A stretch of DNA of 64,000 bases from Arthrobacter methylotrophus (GCF_039539965.1 NZ_BAABED010000001.1:3100001-3164000), one strand, 5' to 3'. Shown: positions 45,779 to 55,701, counted from the first letter of the stretch. Program-made: numbers and translations. Notes: a model not told the origin generated them from the sequence alone.

Positions 45779-45862
45779 TGGAAGGAAAAAGAAGTGGCCG
45801 GGACCCCTCAGGGACCCGGCCACTTGCAGGCTGATGCCGCTAGTAGTCGGAATGACTACTAG
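45779..45862 (-). terminator. Terminator region after rplY
   Basis: On the minus strand, a first stem CTAGTAGTC/GACTACTAG (45862-45854 and 45848-45840) is followed by a strong GC-rich hairpin with 11-bp arms (45825-45815 and 45802-45792) and a CTTCTTTTTCC tract. It ends rplY transcription before pth. Confidence 0.9.
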
Positions 45863-45870
45863 ACAGAAGA

Positions 45871-46440
45871 CTACTCAGCAGGAGCTGCCTCTGCCTCGGC
45901 TTCCGAGGTGGCCTCCGAGATATGGATGATGAGCGTCTCGGGATCGGTCAGCAGCTCGGAGCCGCTCGGCAGGACGATGTCCGAGGCGTGGACGTGCTCG
46001 CCGGCCTTGCGGCCTTCGATGCTGATTTCGACGAAGGTCGGCAGGTGCGTGGCCTCGGCTTCGAGGGAAACCGTGGTGGCTTCCTGGTTGGCGACCGCGC
46101 CAATGGCAGCTTCGCCGATCACGTGGACGGCCACGTCAACGGTAACCTTCTCGCCTGTGCGGACGGTCAGGAGGTCGATGTGCTCGATGATCTGCTTGAT
46201 CGGGTCGCGCTGGATGTCCTTCACCAGGGCCAGGTGTTCTTCGCCGTTGATGTCAAGGGACAACAGGGCGTTGGAAACACGGACGGCCAGGGTGGTGGCG
46301 CGGCCCGGGAGGTTGATGTGGATCGGCTCTGCACCGTGACCGTAGATGACGGCCGGGATCTGGCCGGCTGCACGGGCCCGGCGGGCGAAACCCTTGCCGA
46401 ATTCGGTGCGCAGTTCCGCTACGAGCTTCTGCTCAGACAT
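45871..46440 (-). CDS. rplY: 50S ribosomal protein L25/general stress protein Ctc
   Basis: A 189-aa protein of the long L25 (TL5/Ctc) type that binds 5S rRNA in the large ribosomal subunit. The N-terminal L25 domain starts KLVAELRTEFGKGFARRARAAGQIPAVIYGHG; the C-terminal beta domain covers about 95-175 (VDVAVHVIGEA, THLPTFVEISIEG), with an acidic Ala/Glu-rich tail. ATG 46440 has AAGGAG 5 bp upstream; the longer frame to 46521 is rejected. The 46441-46794 gap upstream holds its promoter region and the palindromic repeat at 46704-46769, with no gene seen. Confidence 0.95.
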   Translation of the reverse strand: MSEQKLVAELRTEFGKGFARRARAAGQIPAVIYGHGAEPIHINLPGRATTLAVRVSNALLSLDINGEEHLALVKDIQRDPIKQIIEHIDLLTVRTGEKVTVDVAVHVIGEAAIGAVANQEATTVSLEAEATHLPTFVEISIEGRKAGEHVHASDIVLPSGSELLTDPETLIIHISEATSEAEAEAAPAE

Positions 46441-46703
46441 GTGTACTCCTTGATTACTGTGGCGCCGGCACGATGCAGGCAAGTCGATCAGCAAGGGCGG
46501 AGGTCTGTGGTGACCTTCCACGCCCGACGGAGCGCCGCCCGCTAGAGCAGCCGGTCCAGTCCGCCTTCGTTGAAGGAGATTCAGACCCAGTCGATAACGG
46601 AGACCCGCAATCCGGTATTAGCCCGGATGTGCTCTCCCTCGCCAAGGTATCCCCAAGAGTTTAGCAGCCACGTCCCGTCAAAGGGAAAACGGTCCCGCTC
46701 CGG

Positions 46704-46769
46704 CCCAAGTAGCTCGCAATTGTTGTCGTTATGGGGCGTCATAACGACAACAACTGCCAGTCAGTTGGG
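46704..46769. repeat. Intergenic palindromic repeat, copy 2
   Basis: 27-bp arms (46704-46730 and 46743-46769) with five mismatches and a 12-bp spacer. The inner halves GTTGTCGTT and AACGACAAC pair perfectly. It lies just past the prs stop codon (46795), on its downstream side. Confidence 0.8.
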
Positions 46770-46794
46770 TTGGGACCCGGCGGCTGTGTGGAGA

Positions 46795-47775
46795 CTAGGC
46801 GTTGCCGTCGAAGAGGCTCGTGACGGAACCGTCGTCGAACACTTCGCGGATGGCGCGCGCAATCAACGGTGCGATCGACAGCACAGTGAGCTGCGGGAAG
46901 CGCTTGTCGGCCGGAATCGGCAGCGTATTGGTGACAACAACCTCGCGGGCACCCGAATCGGCCAAGCGCTGCGCCGCCGGTTCGGAGAACACCGCATGGG
47001 TGCACGCGATGATGACGTCCTTGGCACCGGCATTCTTGAGGACCTGGACGGCGCCGGAGATCGTTCCGCCGGTGTCGATCATGTCGTCGATCAGGACGCA
47101 CGTGCGGCCTTCGATCTGCCCGACGACGGTCTTCGAGACAGCCTGGTTCGGCACCGTGAGGTCGCGGCTCTTGTGGACGAAGGCCAAAGGCGCGCCGCCC
47201 AGGCGCTCGGCCCACTGCTCCGCCACGCGGACGCGGCCGGTATCCGGCGAAACAACGGTGATATTGTCGGCTTCAACCCTGGTCCGAATGTAATCGGCAA
47301 GCAGCGGAATGGCCATGAGGTGGTCCACCGGTCCGTCGAAGAACCCCTGGATCTGGGATGTATGCAGGTCCACAGACATGATGCGGTCAGCGCCGGCTGT
47401 CTTGTAGAGGTCCGCCACCAATCGGGCCGAGATCGGCTCGCGGCCGCGGCCCTTCTTGTCCTGACGGGAGTAGGGGTAAAACGGCGAAACAACCGTGATC
47501 CGCTTTGCCGAGGCCCGCTTCAGGGAGTCGATCATGATCAATTGCTCCATGAGCCAGTTATTCAACGGGGCCGGGTGCGCCTGGATAACGAACGCGTCGG
47601 TGCCCCGGACGCTCTCCGCCGAGCGAACGTAAATTTCCCCGTTGGCGAAGTCGTAGGCGTCAATAGGCAGGAGTTCTGTTTCCAGTTCCTTGGCGATTTC
47701 CTGCGCCAGCTCGGGGTGCGCCCGTCCGGCGGCGAGAACTAGTTTCTTCTCGCCGTGTGCGGTGATTTCGCTCAT
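46795..47775 (-). CDS. prs: Ribose-phosphate pyrophosphokinase (PRPP synthetase)
   Basis: A 326-aa enzyme making PRPP from ribose-5-phosphate and ATP for nucleotide, His and Trp synthesis. Present are KLVLAAGRAHPELAQEIA at the start, the flexible catalytic region FYPYSRQDKKGRGREPISARL near 105, the metal-binding DLHTSQIQGFFD near 138 and the PRPP loop VLIDDMIDTGGTI near 228. ATG 47775 overlaps the glmU stop by 4 bp, the common actinobacterial order glmU-prs. Confidence 0.98.
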   Translation of the reverse strand: MSEITAHGEKKLVLAAGRAHPELAQEIAKELETELLPIDAYDFANGEIYVRSAESVRGTDAFVIQAHPAPLNNWLMEQLIMIDSLKRASAKRITVVSPFYPYSRQDKKGRGREPISARLVADLYKTAGADRIMSVDLHTSQIQGFFDGPVDHLMAIPLLADYIRTRVEADNITVVSPDTGRVRVAEQWAERLGGAPLAFVHKSRDLTVPNQAVSKTVVGQIEGRTCVLIDDMIDTGGTISGAVQVLKNAGAKDVIIACTHAVFSEPAAQRLADSGAREVVVTNTLPIPADKRFPQLTVLSIAPLIARAIREVFDDGSVTSLFDGNA

Positions 47776-49277
47776 GCCTGTGTGCCCTGTTCTGTGGTTG
47801 CCGGAATACTTGGGGAATCGGGGGTGGCAGAGCGTTGCGCGGCTTGCGCAGCCTGCGCCAGCTGGGCAGAGTTGCTGCCCTGGCGGTTGGCAACGACCCA
47901 GCCTTCGGAATTGCGCTGGGGGGCGATACTCAGGGTGAGGGCTCCGGCGGGAACGTCCTTGCGGATGATGGCGCCGGCACCGCTGTACGCGCCGTCGCCC
48001 ACCGTCACGGGGGCAACAAAGACGGTGTTGGAACCGGTCCGCACCCCGGAGCCGATCACCGTGCGGTGCTTCTTCTCGCCGTCGTAGTTGGCCGTGATGT
48101 TGCCGCAGCCGATGTTGGTGTCCTCGCCGATCTCGGCGTCGCCGGCGTAGCCGAGGTGGGACAACTTGGAGCCACGGCCGATCGTCACGTTCTTGGTTTC
48201 GTAGAAGGCCCCGATCTTGCCGGTATCCCCCAGGACCGTACCCGGGCGCAGGTAGGTGAACGGACCCACGCTGGCCCTGGCCCCGATGGTGGACCCTGAG
48301 CCGTGCGTCCGGGTCACTTTCGCGCCTTCGCCCACCGATACATCGGTGAGGGTCGTGTCAGGGCCGACGACGGCGTCCCGGGCCACGGTAGTGGCGCCGT
48401 GAAGCTGCGTGTTGGGCAGGAGGCGGACGTCTTCGTCCAGGGTGACTGTGGAATCGATCCAGGTGGTGGCCGGGTCGACGACCGTGACGCCGGCACGCAT
48501 CCAGGCTTCGACGATGCGGCGATTGTGCTCGGCGCCGAGCGCGGCGAGCTGGATCCGGTCGTTAGCGCCTTCCACTTGCCAGCGGTCCTCGGTAACGACG
48601 GCGGAAACCCGGCCTCCGGCGTCGCGCGCCAAGGCGAGGACGTCGGTCAGGTACTTTTCGCGCTGGATGTTCTCGGTAGTCACTTTGCGCAGCTGGGAAC
48701 GGAGTACTCCCGCCTCAAAAGCGTAGATACCTGAGTTAACCTCGCGGATGGAACGCTCGGCGTCGCTCGCGTCTTTGTGTTCGCGGATGCCCAGCACGGT
48801 GCCGTCTTCGGCACGAAGGATGCGGCCGTAGCCATTGGCATCATCGAGGATCGCGGTCAAGACCGTCACGGCATTGCCTTCGGATTCGTGCGTGGCGACG
48901 AGTTCGGACAGCAGGGAGCCGGTAAGCAAGGGCACATCGCCGTACGTGACAACCACTGTGCCACTGAGCTCGGCCTTGGCGTCCAAGGCGTCAAGGGCGA
49001 CCTCCACGGCGCGCCCGGTTCCGGGAACATCGTCCTGGTCCACGATGACGGCCTCGGGATCGATCAGTTCGATGTGCGCGGCGACGAGGTCCCGCTCGTG
49101 GCGAACCACCAAGGCAAGCTGCTGGGGATCGATGGAACGCGCAGCGAGGAGGGCATGCGCCACCATCGAGCGTCCTCCGATTTCGTGGAGAATTTTGGGA
49201 GTCCGCGACTTCATGCGCGTACCGGCTCCGGCGGCTAGGACGATCACTGCGGCGGGGCCAGTAGTATCGGGGCTCAC
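47772..49277 (-). CDS. glmU: Bifunctional GlmU: glucosamine-1-P acetyltransferase/UDP-GlcNAc pyrophosphorylase
   Basis: A 501-aa enzyme making UDP-GlcNAc, the precursor of peptidoglycan and of N-acetylhexosamine polymers. The uridyltransferase half starts IVLAAGAGTRMKSRTPKILHEIGG, with YGDVPLLTG near 110 and VNSGIYAF near 190. The left-handed beta-helix acetyltransferase half has hexapeptide repeats from about 270 and the active-site region VGPFTYLRPGT, ANYDGEKKHRTVIG. A Gln/Ala-rich C-terminal tail is extra. The start is GTG 49277. It is the first gene of the glmU-prs operon; its product could also feed the polymer made by the glycosyltransferase at 25305. Confidence 0.97.
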   Translation of the reverse strand: MSPDTTGPAAVIVLAAGAGTRMKSRTPKILHEIGGRSMVAHALLAARSIDPQQLALVVRHERDLVAAHIELIDPEAVIVDQDDVPGTGRAVEVALDALDAKAELSGTVVVTYGDVPLLTGSLLSELVATHESEGNAVTVLTAILDDANGYGRILRAEDGTVLGIREHKDASDAERSIREVNSGIYAFEAGVLRSQLRKVTTENIQREKYLTDVLALARDAGGRVSAVVTEDRWQVEGANDRIQLAALGAEHNRRIVEAWMRAGVTVVDPATTWIDSTVTLDEDVRLLPNTQLHGATTVARDAVVGPDTTLTDVSVGEGAKVTRTHGSGSTIGARASVGPFTYLRPGTVLGDTGKIGAFYETKNVTIGRGSKLSHLGYAGDAEIGEDTNIGCGNITANYDGEKKHRTVIGSGVRTGSNTVFVAPVTVGDGAYSGAGAIIRKDVPAGALTLSIAPQRNSEGWVVANRQGSNSAQLAQAAQAAQRSATPDSPSIPATTEQGTQA

Positions 49278-49433
49278 GAAGTCGCTCTCCTTGCTCGGTA
49301 ACGTCCGGGCTAACCCGGCTGCGGCATCTGCTCTATCCTACTCTGGCCGATTCATGGTCTTCCCCAGCAGCCGGTGGACAGCTTCGGGAGAGACAGTGCC
49401 GTCAGAGGCAGTGCCGGCAGATCACCGACAAGT

Positions 49434-49504
49434 TCCGCCCATAGGATTCGAACCTATACTCCACGGCTCCAAAGGCCGGGGTGCTGCCATTACACCAGAG
49501 CGGA
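49434..49504 (-). tRNA. tRNA-Gln (anticodon TTG)
   Basis: A 71-nt sequence on the minus strand with a 7-bp acceptor stem (TCCGCTC with GGGCGGA, one T-G pair), a D arm, anticodon loop CTTTGGA giving anticodon TTG (Gln), and a T arm with ATAGG/CCTAT around TTCGAAT. CCA is not encoded. It lies upstream of glmU. The anticodon-stem end pair is a mismatch in my fold. Confidence 0.9.
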
Positions 49505-49714
49505 CCGTGTGGACGAGGCCCAAGCGGACCCTGGCCCGCGGGGCTCCCGAGTGACCGGGTCGCACACACAAGAAACTAGTTTGCCATGACCGCCGCGGTG
49601 TTCGCGACTTGGCGGACCGCCGAGTCGTTTCAGCCGCACTTTTTGCCGCACCTATTGCCGTACTGACAAGTCCTCCGAAGCCGTTTCAGGCTTGAGGTAA
49701 GGCATGATAGATGC

Positions 49715-50401
49715 GTGAGCAACAGCACAGGACTTCCCCGGCGTTCGATGGGTTCCCGGGTGATTAACCACCCACCCGCAGGCCAGGTTGTCCGTGCCCG
49801 GATGACAGGCTCCCAGCGCCGCTCCCAACTTATCGAGATAGGCCGGGGCCTCTTCGCCGCCCGAGGCCTGGACGCCACCACTATTGACGAAATCGCGGCC
49901 GCCGCCGGAGTGTCCAAGCCGGTAATTTACGAACACTTCGGATCGAAGGAAGGCCTCTACACCCAGGTCGTGGAGCTCGAATTCCGGATCCTGCTGGAGG
50001 CCATCAACGCGTCCCTGGCCGCTGAAGCCAAACCTCGCGTCCTCGTTGAACAGGCGGCCCTTGCGTTGCTCGGTTACATCGAAGAGCGGAGCGACGGTTT
50101 CCGTATCCTCATGCGGGACGCCCCGCCTTCCCGACCCGAAGGCGCCTTCTCCACCTTGCTCTCCCACGTGGCGGACCGGGTGGAAGGCCTGCTTGCCGAC
50201 GAATTCTCCCGGCGCGGCTTCAGCGCTGCGGACGGAGCCATGTATGCCCAAATGCTGGTAGGCATGGTGGCCATGACCGGCCAATGGTGGCTGGACCACC
50301 GTGAACCCGACAAACGCGTGGTGGCCGCCCACCTGGTCAACCTAGCGTGGAACGGCCTGACGGGCCTGCAGAAGGATCCGGAGCTCCGGAGCGAGGGCTA
50401 A
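49715..50401 (+). CDS. TetR/AcrR-family transcriptional regulator
   Basis: A 228-aa repressor-type protein. The helix-turn-helix is at about residues 36-80 (RRSQLIEIGRGLFAARGLDATTIDEIAAAAGVSKPVIYEHFGSKEGLY, the classical TetR pattern), followed by a helical ligand-binding domain with a TetR_C-like end (MVAMTGQWWLDHREPDKRVVAAHLV). The start is GTG 49715; ATG 49748 and ATG 49802 are alternatives. It is divergent from glmU/tRNA-Gln and convergent with the ABC-F gene. The ligand and targets are unknown. Confidence 0.9.
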   Translation: MSNSTGLPRRSMGSRVINHPPAGQVVRARMTGSQRRSQLIEIGRGLFAARGLDATTIDEIAAAAGVSKPVIYEHFGSKEGLYTQVVELEFRILLEAINASLAAEAKPRVLVEQAALALLGYIEERSDGFRILMRDAPPSRPEGAFSTLLSHVADRVEGLLADEFSRRGFSAADGAMYAQMLVGMVAMTGQWWLDHREPDKRVVAAHLVNLAWNGLTGLQKDPELRSEG

Positions 50402-50486
50402 GATCCCGTCGACACGGAAAATCCCTGTCGACACCGGAATCCGCGCATCGATTTCCTCGATCTGTGTCGCCGGAACATTTGCGCGC

Positions 50487-52322
50487 CTACTCCCCCAGAG
50501 TCTCTGCCGCTTCGAGCCATTCGAGTTCAAGGCCTTCTTTTTCCTCAAGGAGTTCCTGCAGCTTGGTGTTCAGTTCGCCGAGGGCGTCGAAATCACCCGA
50601 TTGCGACTTGGCCGCCATCTGGACGTGGAGTTTCTCTTCTTGCTGCGCGATCTTGCCCAGCTGGCGGTCTATCCTGTTCAGGTCCTTGCGGGCTTCGCGT
50701 TTCTCTGCCTCACTCGGCCCGGAGATGACGGCGCCGGAGCCGCTTGCCGCCGTCGGGCTGCTGCTCCCGCTCGACGTCCCGCCGAACACTGCACCGCTCG
50801 CAAGCGCCGCTTCCCGCAATTCCAGGTACTGGTCAACGCCACCCGGGAGCCCTCGCAGCTTGCCGTCGCCCAGAAGCGCCATCTGGGAATCCGTCACGCG
50901 TTCCAGGAGGTAGCGGTCGTGGCTGACCACAATCAGGGTGCCTGGCCAGCCGTCCAGGACGTCTTCGACGGCGGCAAGAGTGTCGGTATCGAGGTCGTTG
51001 GTAGGTTCGTCGAGCATCAGGACGTTGGGTTCGCCCACCAACAGGCGCAGCAGTTGCAAGCGGCGCCGCTCCCCACCGGAAAGGTCGGTGACCGGCGTCC
51101 ACTGCTTTTCCTTCGTGAACCCGAGCTGCTCCACGAGCTGGCCGGCCGTGAATTCCTTGCCGCCCACGCTGAACGAACGCTTCTCGCGCTCGATGACCTC
51201 GATTACGCGAAGGTCCGAGACGTCGTCGAGCTCTTTGACGTCCTGGCTGAGCACGGCGGTGACAACAGTCTTGCCGCGCTTGACCTTGCCGGAACTCGGC
51301 GCGATCTCGCCGTTAAGGAGCCGCAGCAGCGTGGACTTTCCGGCGCCGTTGACACCCACGAGTCCGAGCCGCTGCCCCGGCGCCAGGCGCAGGGTGATGT
51401 CGTCGAAGAGCTTCCTGCCGGCACCGTCGCCCAGGAAATCCAGGGAGACGCCTTCAAGGTCCAGCACATCCTTGCCGAGCCGGGCCGTGGCCATCTTACT
51501 CAGGGCCACCGAGTCGCGCGGATCGGGAACATCGGCGATCAGCTCGTTGGCGGCTTCGATGCGGAACTTGGGCTTGGATGTGCGCGCCGGGGCGCCCCGG
51601 CGGAGCCACGCCAGCTCTTTCTTGACCAGCTGTTGCCGCTTGCTTTCGACGACGGATGCGCTTCGGTCACGCTCGGCGCGGGCCAATACGTAGGCCGCGT
51701 AGCCGCCGTCGAACGGGTCCACCATCGCATCATGCACTTCCCAGGTCCGGTTGCAGACTTCGTCCAGGAACCATCGATCGTGGGTCACCACAAGGAACGC
51801 CCCTTGGTTTGGCCGCCAGCGCGTCTTCAAGTGCCGGGAGAGCCAGGCGACGCCTTCCACGTCGAGGTGGTTGGTGGGCTCGTCAAGCATGATGACGTCA
51901 TGGTCTTCGATGAGCAGCTTGGCCAGGGCCACCCGACGCTTCTGCCCGCCCGAGAGCGCATGCACGTTGGCGTGCCAGTCGACGTCGGCAACGAGCCCTC
52001 CCATGATTTCGCGGATCTTGGGGTTCGCGGCCCATTCGTGGTCGGCCTGGTCGCCGACAATCGCGGCACCCACTGTGAGGTCGCCGTCGAGCACGTCGGA
52101 CTGGTCGAGGTAGCCGACGTTCACGTCGCCGCGTTTGGTCACACGGCCGGAATCCGGCGTCGAACGCAAAGCCAGCAAGCGCATCAGCGTGGACTTGCCG
52201 TCACCGTTGCGCCCGACCATGCCGATCCTGTCGCCGTCCTCCAAACCAAGGGTGACGCCGTCGAGGATGGTGCGGGTTGCGAACGAAACGGTGAGGTTTT
52301 CACCGCCGAGCAGGTGGGCCAC
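50487..52322 (-). CDS. ABC-F family ATP-binding protein (ribosome-associated)
   Basis: A 611-aa soluble protein with two ABC ATPase domains and no membrane spans. Walker A motifs are GRNGDGKSTL near 37 and GVNGAGKSTLL near 330. Signatures are LSGGQKRRVALAKLL and LSGGERRRLQLLRLL, and Walker B/D-loops are MLDEPTNHLD and MLDEPTNDLD. The C-terminus is a charged coiled coil (about 540-611) as in Uup. ABC-F proteins act on the ribosome or, in the Uup branch, in DNA/ribosome processes. Start GTG 52322. It follows rsmA-ispE on the same strand, 66 bp after ispE. Confidence 0.95.
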   Translation of the reverse strand: MAHLLGGENLTVSFATRTILDGVTLGLEDGDRIGMVGRNGDGKSTLMRLLALRSTPDSGRVTKRGDVNVGYLDQSDVLDGDLTVGAAIVGDQADHEWAANPKIREIMGGLVADVDWHANVHALSGGQKRRVALAKLLIEDHDVIMLDEPTNHLDVEGVAWLSRHLKTRWRPNQGAFLVVTHDRWFLDEVCNRTWEVHDAMVDPFDGGYAAYVLARAERDRSASVVESKRQQLVKKELAWLRRGAPARTSKPKFRIEAANELIADVPDPRDSVALSKMATARLGKDVLDLEGVSLDFLGDGAGRKLFDDITLRLAPGQRLGLVGVNGAGKSTLLRLLNGEIAPSSGKVKRGKTVVTAVLSQDVKELDDVSDLRVIEVIEREKRSFSVGGKEFTAGQLVEQLGFTKEKQWTPVTDLSGGERRRLQLLRLLVGEPNVLMLDEPTNDLDTDTLAAVEDVLDGWPGTLIVVSHDRYLLERVTDSQMALLGDGKLRGLPGGVDQYLELREAALASGAVFGGTSSGSSSPTAASGSGAVISGPSEAEKREARKDLNRIDRQLGKIAQQEEKLHVQMAAKSQSGDFDALGELNTKLQELLEEKEGLELEWLEAAETLGE

Positions 52323-52388
52323 TAGGTACTACTTTCTGGTGTGAATCGTTGGGAAGATCGCTACTGGTTGAATCGCTACTGCGAGCTG

Positions 52389-53366
52389 TCATAGGAGGGT
52401 ATCTGAGATGATCCGGGCACCGGGAACAGGGCCGTGCACAGCAAGGGCGTTGTGCCCCAGATGGCGAAGCTCCTCGGCCAGCTCCTCCGCCGCGCGAGGG
52501 TTGGGCGCGAGCAAAGCCACGGTGGGGCCGGAACCGGAAACGATCCCGGCGAGGGCACCGCTGGACTCCCCGAGTCCGATAGTGTCACGCAATTCCGGGG
52601 CCAGCTCGATCGAGGCTCGCTGGAGGTCGTTGATGAGGACTTTACTCAGGGCATCTGGATCGCCTTTGCGCAGCGACTGAAGGATCTTGGCATCGACCTC
52701 CAGCGGCTCGGGGATGACGAGTCCCTCGGCGTCACGGAGCCTGTCCAGCGCGTGGAAGACCTCGGGCGTGGAGAGTCCGTAGTCGGCGCAGACCAGGACC
52801 CAGTCCATCTGCGCTTTCGCGAGAGCCGGTGACAGTTCGTCGCCGATGCCAAGCCCGACGGCGGTCCCTCCCAACAGCGAGAACGGCACGTCCGCGCCCA
52901 ACTCGGCTGCAAGGTGGGCCAGTTCTTCGCGTGACAAGCCGCTGTTCCAGAGGGCATCGCAGGCCAGGAGGGTCGCCGCGGCGTCGGCGGACCCGCCGCC
53001 CATGCCCCCGGCGACCGGGACGCGCTTGGTGATTTCCAAATGCACGCCCGTGGAGTCCTCCGAGACATCCCTCATGATGGCGGCGGCCTTGTAGGCCAGG
53101 TTCCGCTCGTCCAGGGGGATGTCCACCCCGTCGAGGTCCAACGTGCTTGCGGGACCGATGCTGACCGTGATCCCGGGCTCCTCGGTGCTCGTGGCGGCTA
53201 CTTCCTCGTACAAGGACACCGCCAGGTAGACGCTGGCGACGGAGTGGTAGCCGTCGGGCCGCAAGGGTCCGACGTTGAGGGACACGTTTACCTTGCCGGG
53301 TGCCCGGACACGCACCGTCCTTGCGACGAAGCGGCCGCGATTCGCGCCGCTGATTGCCGGATTCAT
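52389..53366 (-). CDS. ispE: 4-diphosphocytidyl-2-C-methyl-D-erythritol kinase
   Basis: A 325-aa GHMP kinase of the MEP isoprenoid pathway that phosphorylates CDP-methylerythritol. The start [25 protein letters not shown] is diagnostic. The ATP loop is [20 protein letters not shown] near 115, and the third GHMP motif is [11 protein letters not shown] near the end. ATG 53366 overlaps the rsmA stop by 4 bp. The rsmA-ispE pair is conserved in Actinobacteria. Confidence 0.97.
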   Translation of the reverse strand: MNPAISGANRGRFVARTVRVRAPGKVNVSLNVGPLRPDGYHSVASVYLAVSLYEEVAATSTEEPGITVSIGPASTLDLDGVDIPLDERNLAYKAAAIMRDVSEDSTGVHLEITKRVPVAGGMGGGSADAAATLLACDALWNSGLSREELAHLAAELGADVPFSLLGGTAVGLGIGDELSPALAKAQMDWVLVCADYGLSTPEVFHALDRLRDAEGLVIPEPLEVDAKILQSLRKGDPDALSKVLINDLQRASIELAPELRDTIGLGESSGALAGIVSGSGPTVALLAPNPRAAEELAEELRHLGHNALAVHGPVPGARIISDTLL

Positions 53367-54244
53367 GCGTCCAGGGGGTGGCGTGCCTCGGCGATGCGGA
53401 CGAACGCGTTGATATCGAGAACCTCTCCACGCGCGGTCGGGTCAACGCCTGCGGCCACGATGTATCGTTCGGCCTCTGCCGCGCTCCCTGCCCACGATGC
53501 CAAGGCCGCGCGAAGCGTCTTGCGGCGCTGTGCAAACGCGGCATCGATGACCGCGAAGACCTGTTCACGGGTGGCGTGCGTCGCGGGCGGTGTGCCGCGG
53601 GTGAAGGAGACGAGCCCGGAATGGATCTTTGGCGCTGGCCAGAAGACATTCATGCCGATGACTCCGGCCTTGCGCATGTGGCCATACCACGCGGCCTTGA
53701 CCGAGGGGACGCCGTAGATCTTGGAACCGGGACCTGCGGCCAGCCGGTCGGCCACCTCGTCCTGGACCATGACGAGCCCGTGTTGCAGGCTCGGGAAATG
53801 TTGGAGCAGGTGCAGGACCACGGGAACAGCCACGTTGTACGGCAGGTTGGCCACGAGGGCGGTCGGCGGCACGGGAAGTTCGGTGACCTTCATGGCGTCG
53901 GAAACGACGAGGTGGAAATCATCCGCCGCCTCCGGGCGCCACGTGCGCACTGTTTCGGGCAATTTGCCGGCCAATACAGGATCGATTTCCACGGCGACCA
54001 CTGTTTTGGCGGCGTCAAGCAGGCCGAGCGTCAACGAACCCAGCCCTGGCCCGACCTCCAGCACGGTTTCCTCAGGATCAATACCGGCGGCCGCAACGAT
54101 CCTGCGGATCGTGTTGCCGTCAATGACGAAGTTCTGGCCCAGGGTCTTGGTGGGGCGGACACCGATTTCCTCGGCGAGCCGTCGGATGTCGGCAGCTCCC
54201 AGGAGGGGCGCGACGGCGGCGTGTTCGGAATTCGGTTCAGTCAC
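53363..54244 (-). CDS. rsmA: 16S rRNA adenine-N6 dimethyltransferase RsmA (KsgA)
   Basis: A 293-aa SAM-dependent enzyme dimethylating two adenines in 16S rRNA helix 45. The order is [21 protein letters not shown] (RNA/SAM contact), the SAM loop [19 protein letters not shown] near 60, and the catalytic [15 protein letters not shown] near 134. The start is GTG 54244. It is first of rsmA-ispE-(ABC-F). Normally rpfB lies directly upstream; here the IS element intervenes, 79 bp before the start codon, so rsmA transcription may now come partly from the IS or from rpfB read-through. Confidence 0.97.
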   Translation of the reverse strand: MTEPNSEHAAVAPLLGAADIRRLAEEIGVRPTKTLGQNFVIDGNTIRRIVAAAGIDPEETVLEVGPGLGSLTLGLLDAAKTVVAVEIDPVLAGKLPETVRTWRPEAADDFHLVVSDAMKVTELPVPPTALVANLPYNVAVPVVLHLLQHFPSLQHGLVMVQDEVADRLAAGPGSKIYGVPSVKAAWYGHMRKAGVIGMNVFWPAPKIHSGLVSFTRGTPPATHATREQVFAVIDAAFAQRRKTLRAALASWAGSAAEAERYIVAAGVDPTARGEVLDINAFVRIAEARHPLDA

Positions 54245-54322
54245 CTAGGTATCGTATCGTCTGCCCGACCGGCGGGAGCGCCCGCCTGTCAGCTGCGTGA
54301 CGCGAAAAGGCCGGGCCCGAAC

Positions 54323-54348
54323 TGAACTGGTCCCCGAAAGTTGGACTG
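54323..54348. repeat. IS3-family terminal inverted repeat, rsmA side
   Basis: 26-bp end of the element, identical to the inverse of the other end except at one position (G versus C at the eighth base). The flanking AAC is the target duplication. Confidence 0.93.
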
Positions 54349-54361
54349 GCTAAGTAAGATC

Positions 54362-55168
54362 CTAAGCCGCGAGGGCCTGGGAACGGTATTGCGCCGGGCT
54401 CAGGCCCTCGAGCTTTGTCGAGATCCGTTCGGTGTTGTACCAGCGGATGTACTCGTGCAGTGCCGCTGTCAGTGCGTCGGTGCTGATGAACCGGACACGA
54501 TGGAAGAGTTCTTCTTTGAGATGACCGAAGAAGTTTTCCATCACGGCATTGTCGTAGCAGTTGGCCTTGCGTGACATTGATTGGACCGCTCCGGCAACGC
54601 TGAGGAGAGTCCGCCAGGAGTGATGCTGGTACTGGAATCCCTGGTCGGAATGCACCAGCGGTTTCTCACCGTCCTTGAGGGTCGTCAGCGCCTTACTCAG
54701 CGATGTGTTGGTGAGCTCCAGGTTCGGCGAGATGCCGAGGGTGTACGAGATGATCTGCCGGTCGAAGAGGTCCATGACCGGTGAGAGGTAGAGCTTGCGA
54801 TCGCCGACGCTGAATTCGGTCACGTCCGTCACCCACTTCTGGTTCGGGGCGGTCGCTTCGAAATCCCGGTTGAGCACGTTCGGAGCGACGGCGCCTTGTT
54901 CGCCGCGGTAGGAGTTGTAGCGCTTCTTCCGCCGGACCTTGCAGACCAGCCCGAGTGTCCGCATCAGCTTCAGCACGGTCTTCTTCGCGGTCCTCCAGCC
55001 TTGCCTGGCCAGCTCGATGTGGACGCGTCGGTGCCCGTACCTGCCATGGTTCTTCTTAAAGATCTCCGTGACCGCGCTCTTGAGAGCCTCTTGCGGATCG
55101 GGGGCCTGGAGCCGGGCCTGGTGATAGAAGAACGTCGAGCGGGCAATGCCAGCGATGTCCAGGAGCAA
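54362..55168 (-). CDS. IS3-family transposase OrfB (DDE integrase domain)
   Basis: 268 aa from the TTG used here. The same frame is open further upstream (it reads VRAVIALKAQHRLE before this point), so the protein is most likely made as an OrfAB fusion by -1 frameshift. It has an HTH_21-like region (HGRYGHRRVHIELARQGW) and the rve catalytic core: first Asp in WVTDVTEF, second in LVHSDQGFQYQ, and Glu in NFFGHLKEELFH. The ending YNTERISTKLEGLSPAQYR is typical of IS150-type elements. No stop or frameshift damages it. Confidence 0.93.
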   Translation of the reverse strand: MLLDIAGIARSTFFYHQARLQAPDPQEALKSAVTEIFKKNHGRYGHRRVHIELARQGWRTAKKTVLKLMRTLGLVCKVRRKKRYNSYRGEQGAVAPNVLNRDFEATAPNQKWVTDVTEFSVGDRKLYLSPVMDLFDRQIISYTLGISPNLELTNTSLSKALTTLKDGEKPLVHSDQGFQYQHHSWRTLLSVAGAVQSMSRKANCYDNAVMENFFGHLKEELFHRVRFISTDALTAALHEYIRWYNTERISTKLEGLSPAQYRSQALAA

Positions 55169-55212
55169 TTCCAGGCGGTGTTGGGCCTTGAGAGCGATGA
55201 CGGCGCGGACCT

Positions 55213-55701
55213 TTACCGCGGATCCTCGTCCCTCAAGGCCTGCACTTTTCCCAGGAACGCCACCTCTGCCCGCAAGCGCTCGTTCTCACGGCGCAACCTT
55301 TGCAGTTCTGACTCAGGCTGCGACGGCGCCTCGAAAGGCGACTTCGGGCGGCCCCTGGGCTTCGGACGCAGTCCGTCTTCGCCTTCATTCCGATACAGGC
55401 TTGCCCACTTCTTGATCAGAAGCGGGGACGACAGCTGGAACTCCTGCGCCAAGGCCACCTGGGTCTCTCCAGCCAGAAACCGCTGCACAACAGCGAGTTT
55501 GAACTCAAACGAAAACTGCCGCTTGGTTGGCTTGGCCACTAGCGTTGTACCTCCGCGAACTCTCCACCGGTCATATAACCGGCCTATGGCCCGCTTGCTC
55601 ACCCCGAGCTTTGTGGCAACGGACTTCGCGCCCCAACCGGTCTCAAACAACGCTACCGCGGCCGCGCGCTGCTCCTCGGACAACGAACTGCTTTTTAACA
55701 T
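55213..55701 (-). CDS. IS3-family OrfA (DNA-binding protein)
   Basis: 162 aa with two helix-turn-helix units (about residues 8-45 and 58-100) and a C-terminal leucine-zipper-like coil, ELQRLRRENERLRAEVAFLGK. This is the standard long OrfA of the IS150 group. A GAAAAG run at 55250-55245 near the 3' end is a candidate -1 slippage site joining it to OrfB; the OrfB frame is -1 relative to OrfA. ATG 55701 is 34 bp inside the terminal repeat. Confidence 0.9.
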   Translation of the reverse strand: MLKSSSLSEEQRAAAVALFETGWGAKSVATKLGVSKRAIGRLYDRWRVRGGTTLVAKPTKRQFSFEFKLAVVQRFLAGETQVALAQEFQLSSPLLIKKWASLYRNEGEDGLRPKPRGRPKSPFEAPSQPESELQRLRRENERLRAEVAFLGKVQALRDEDPR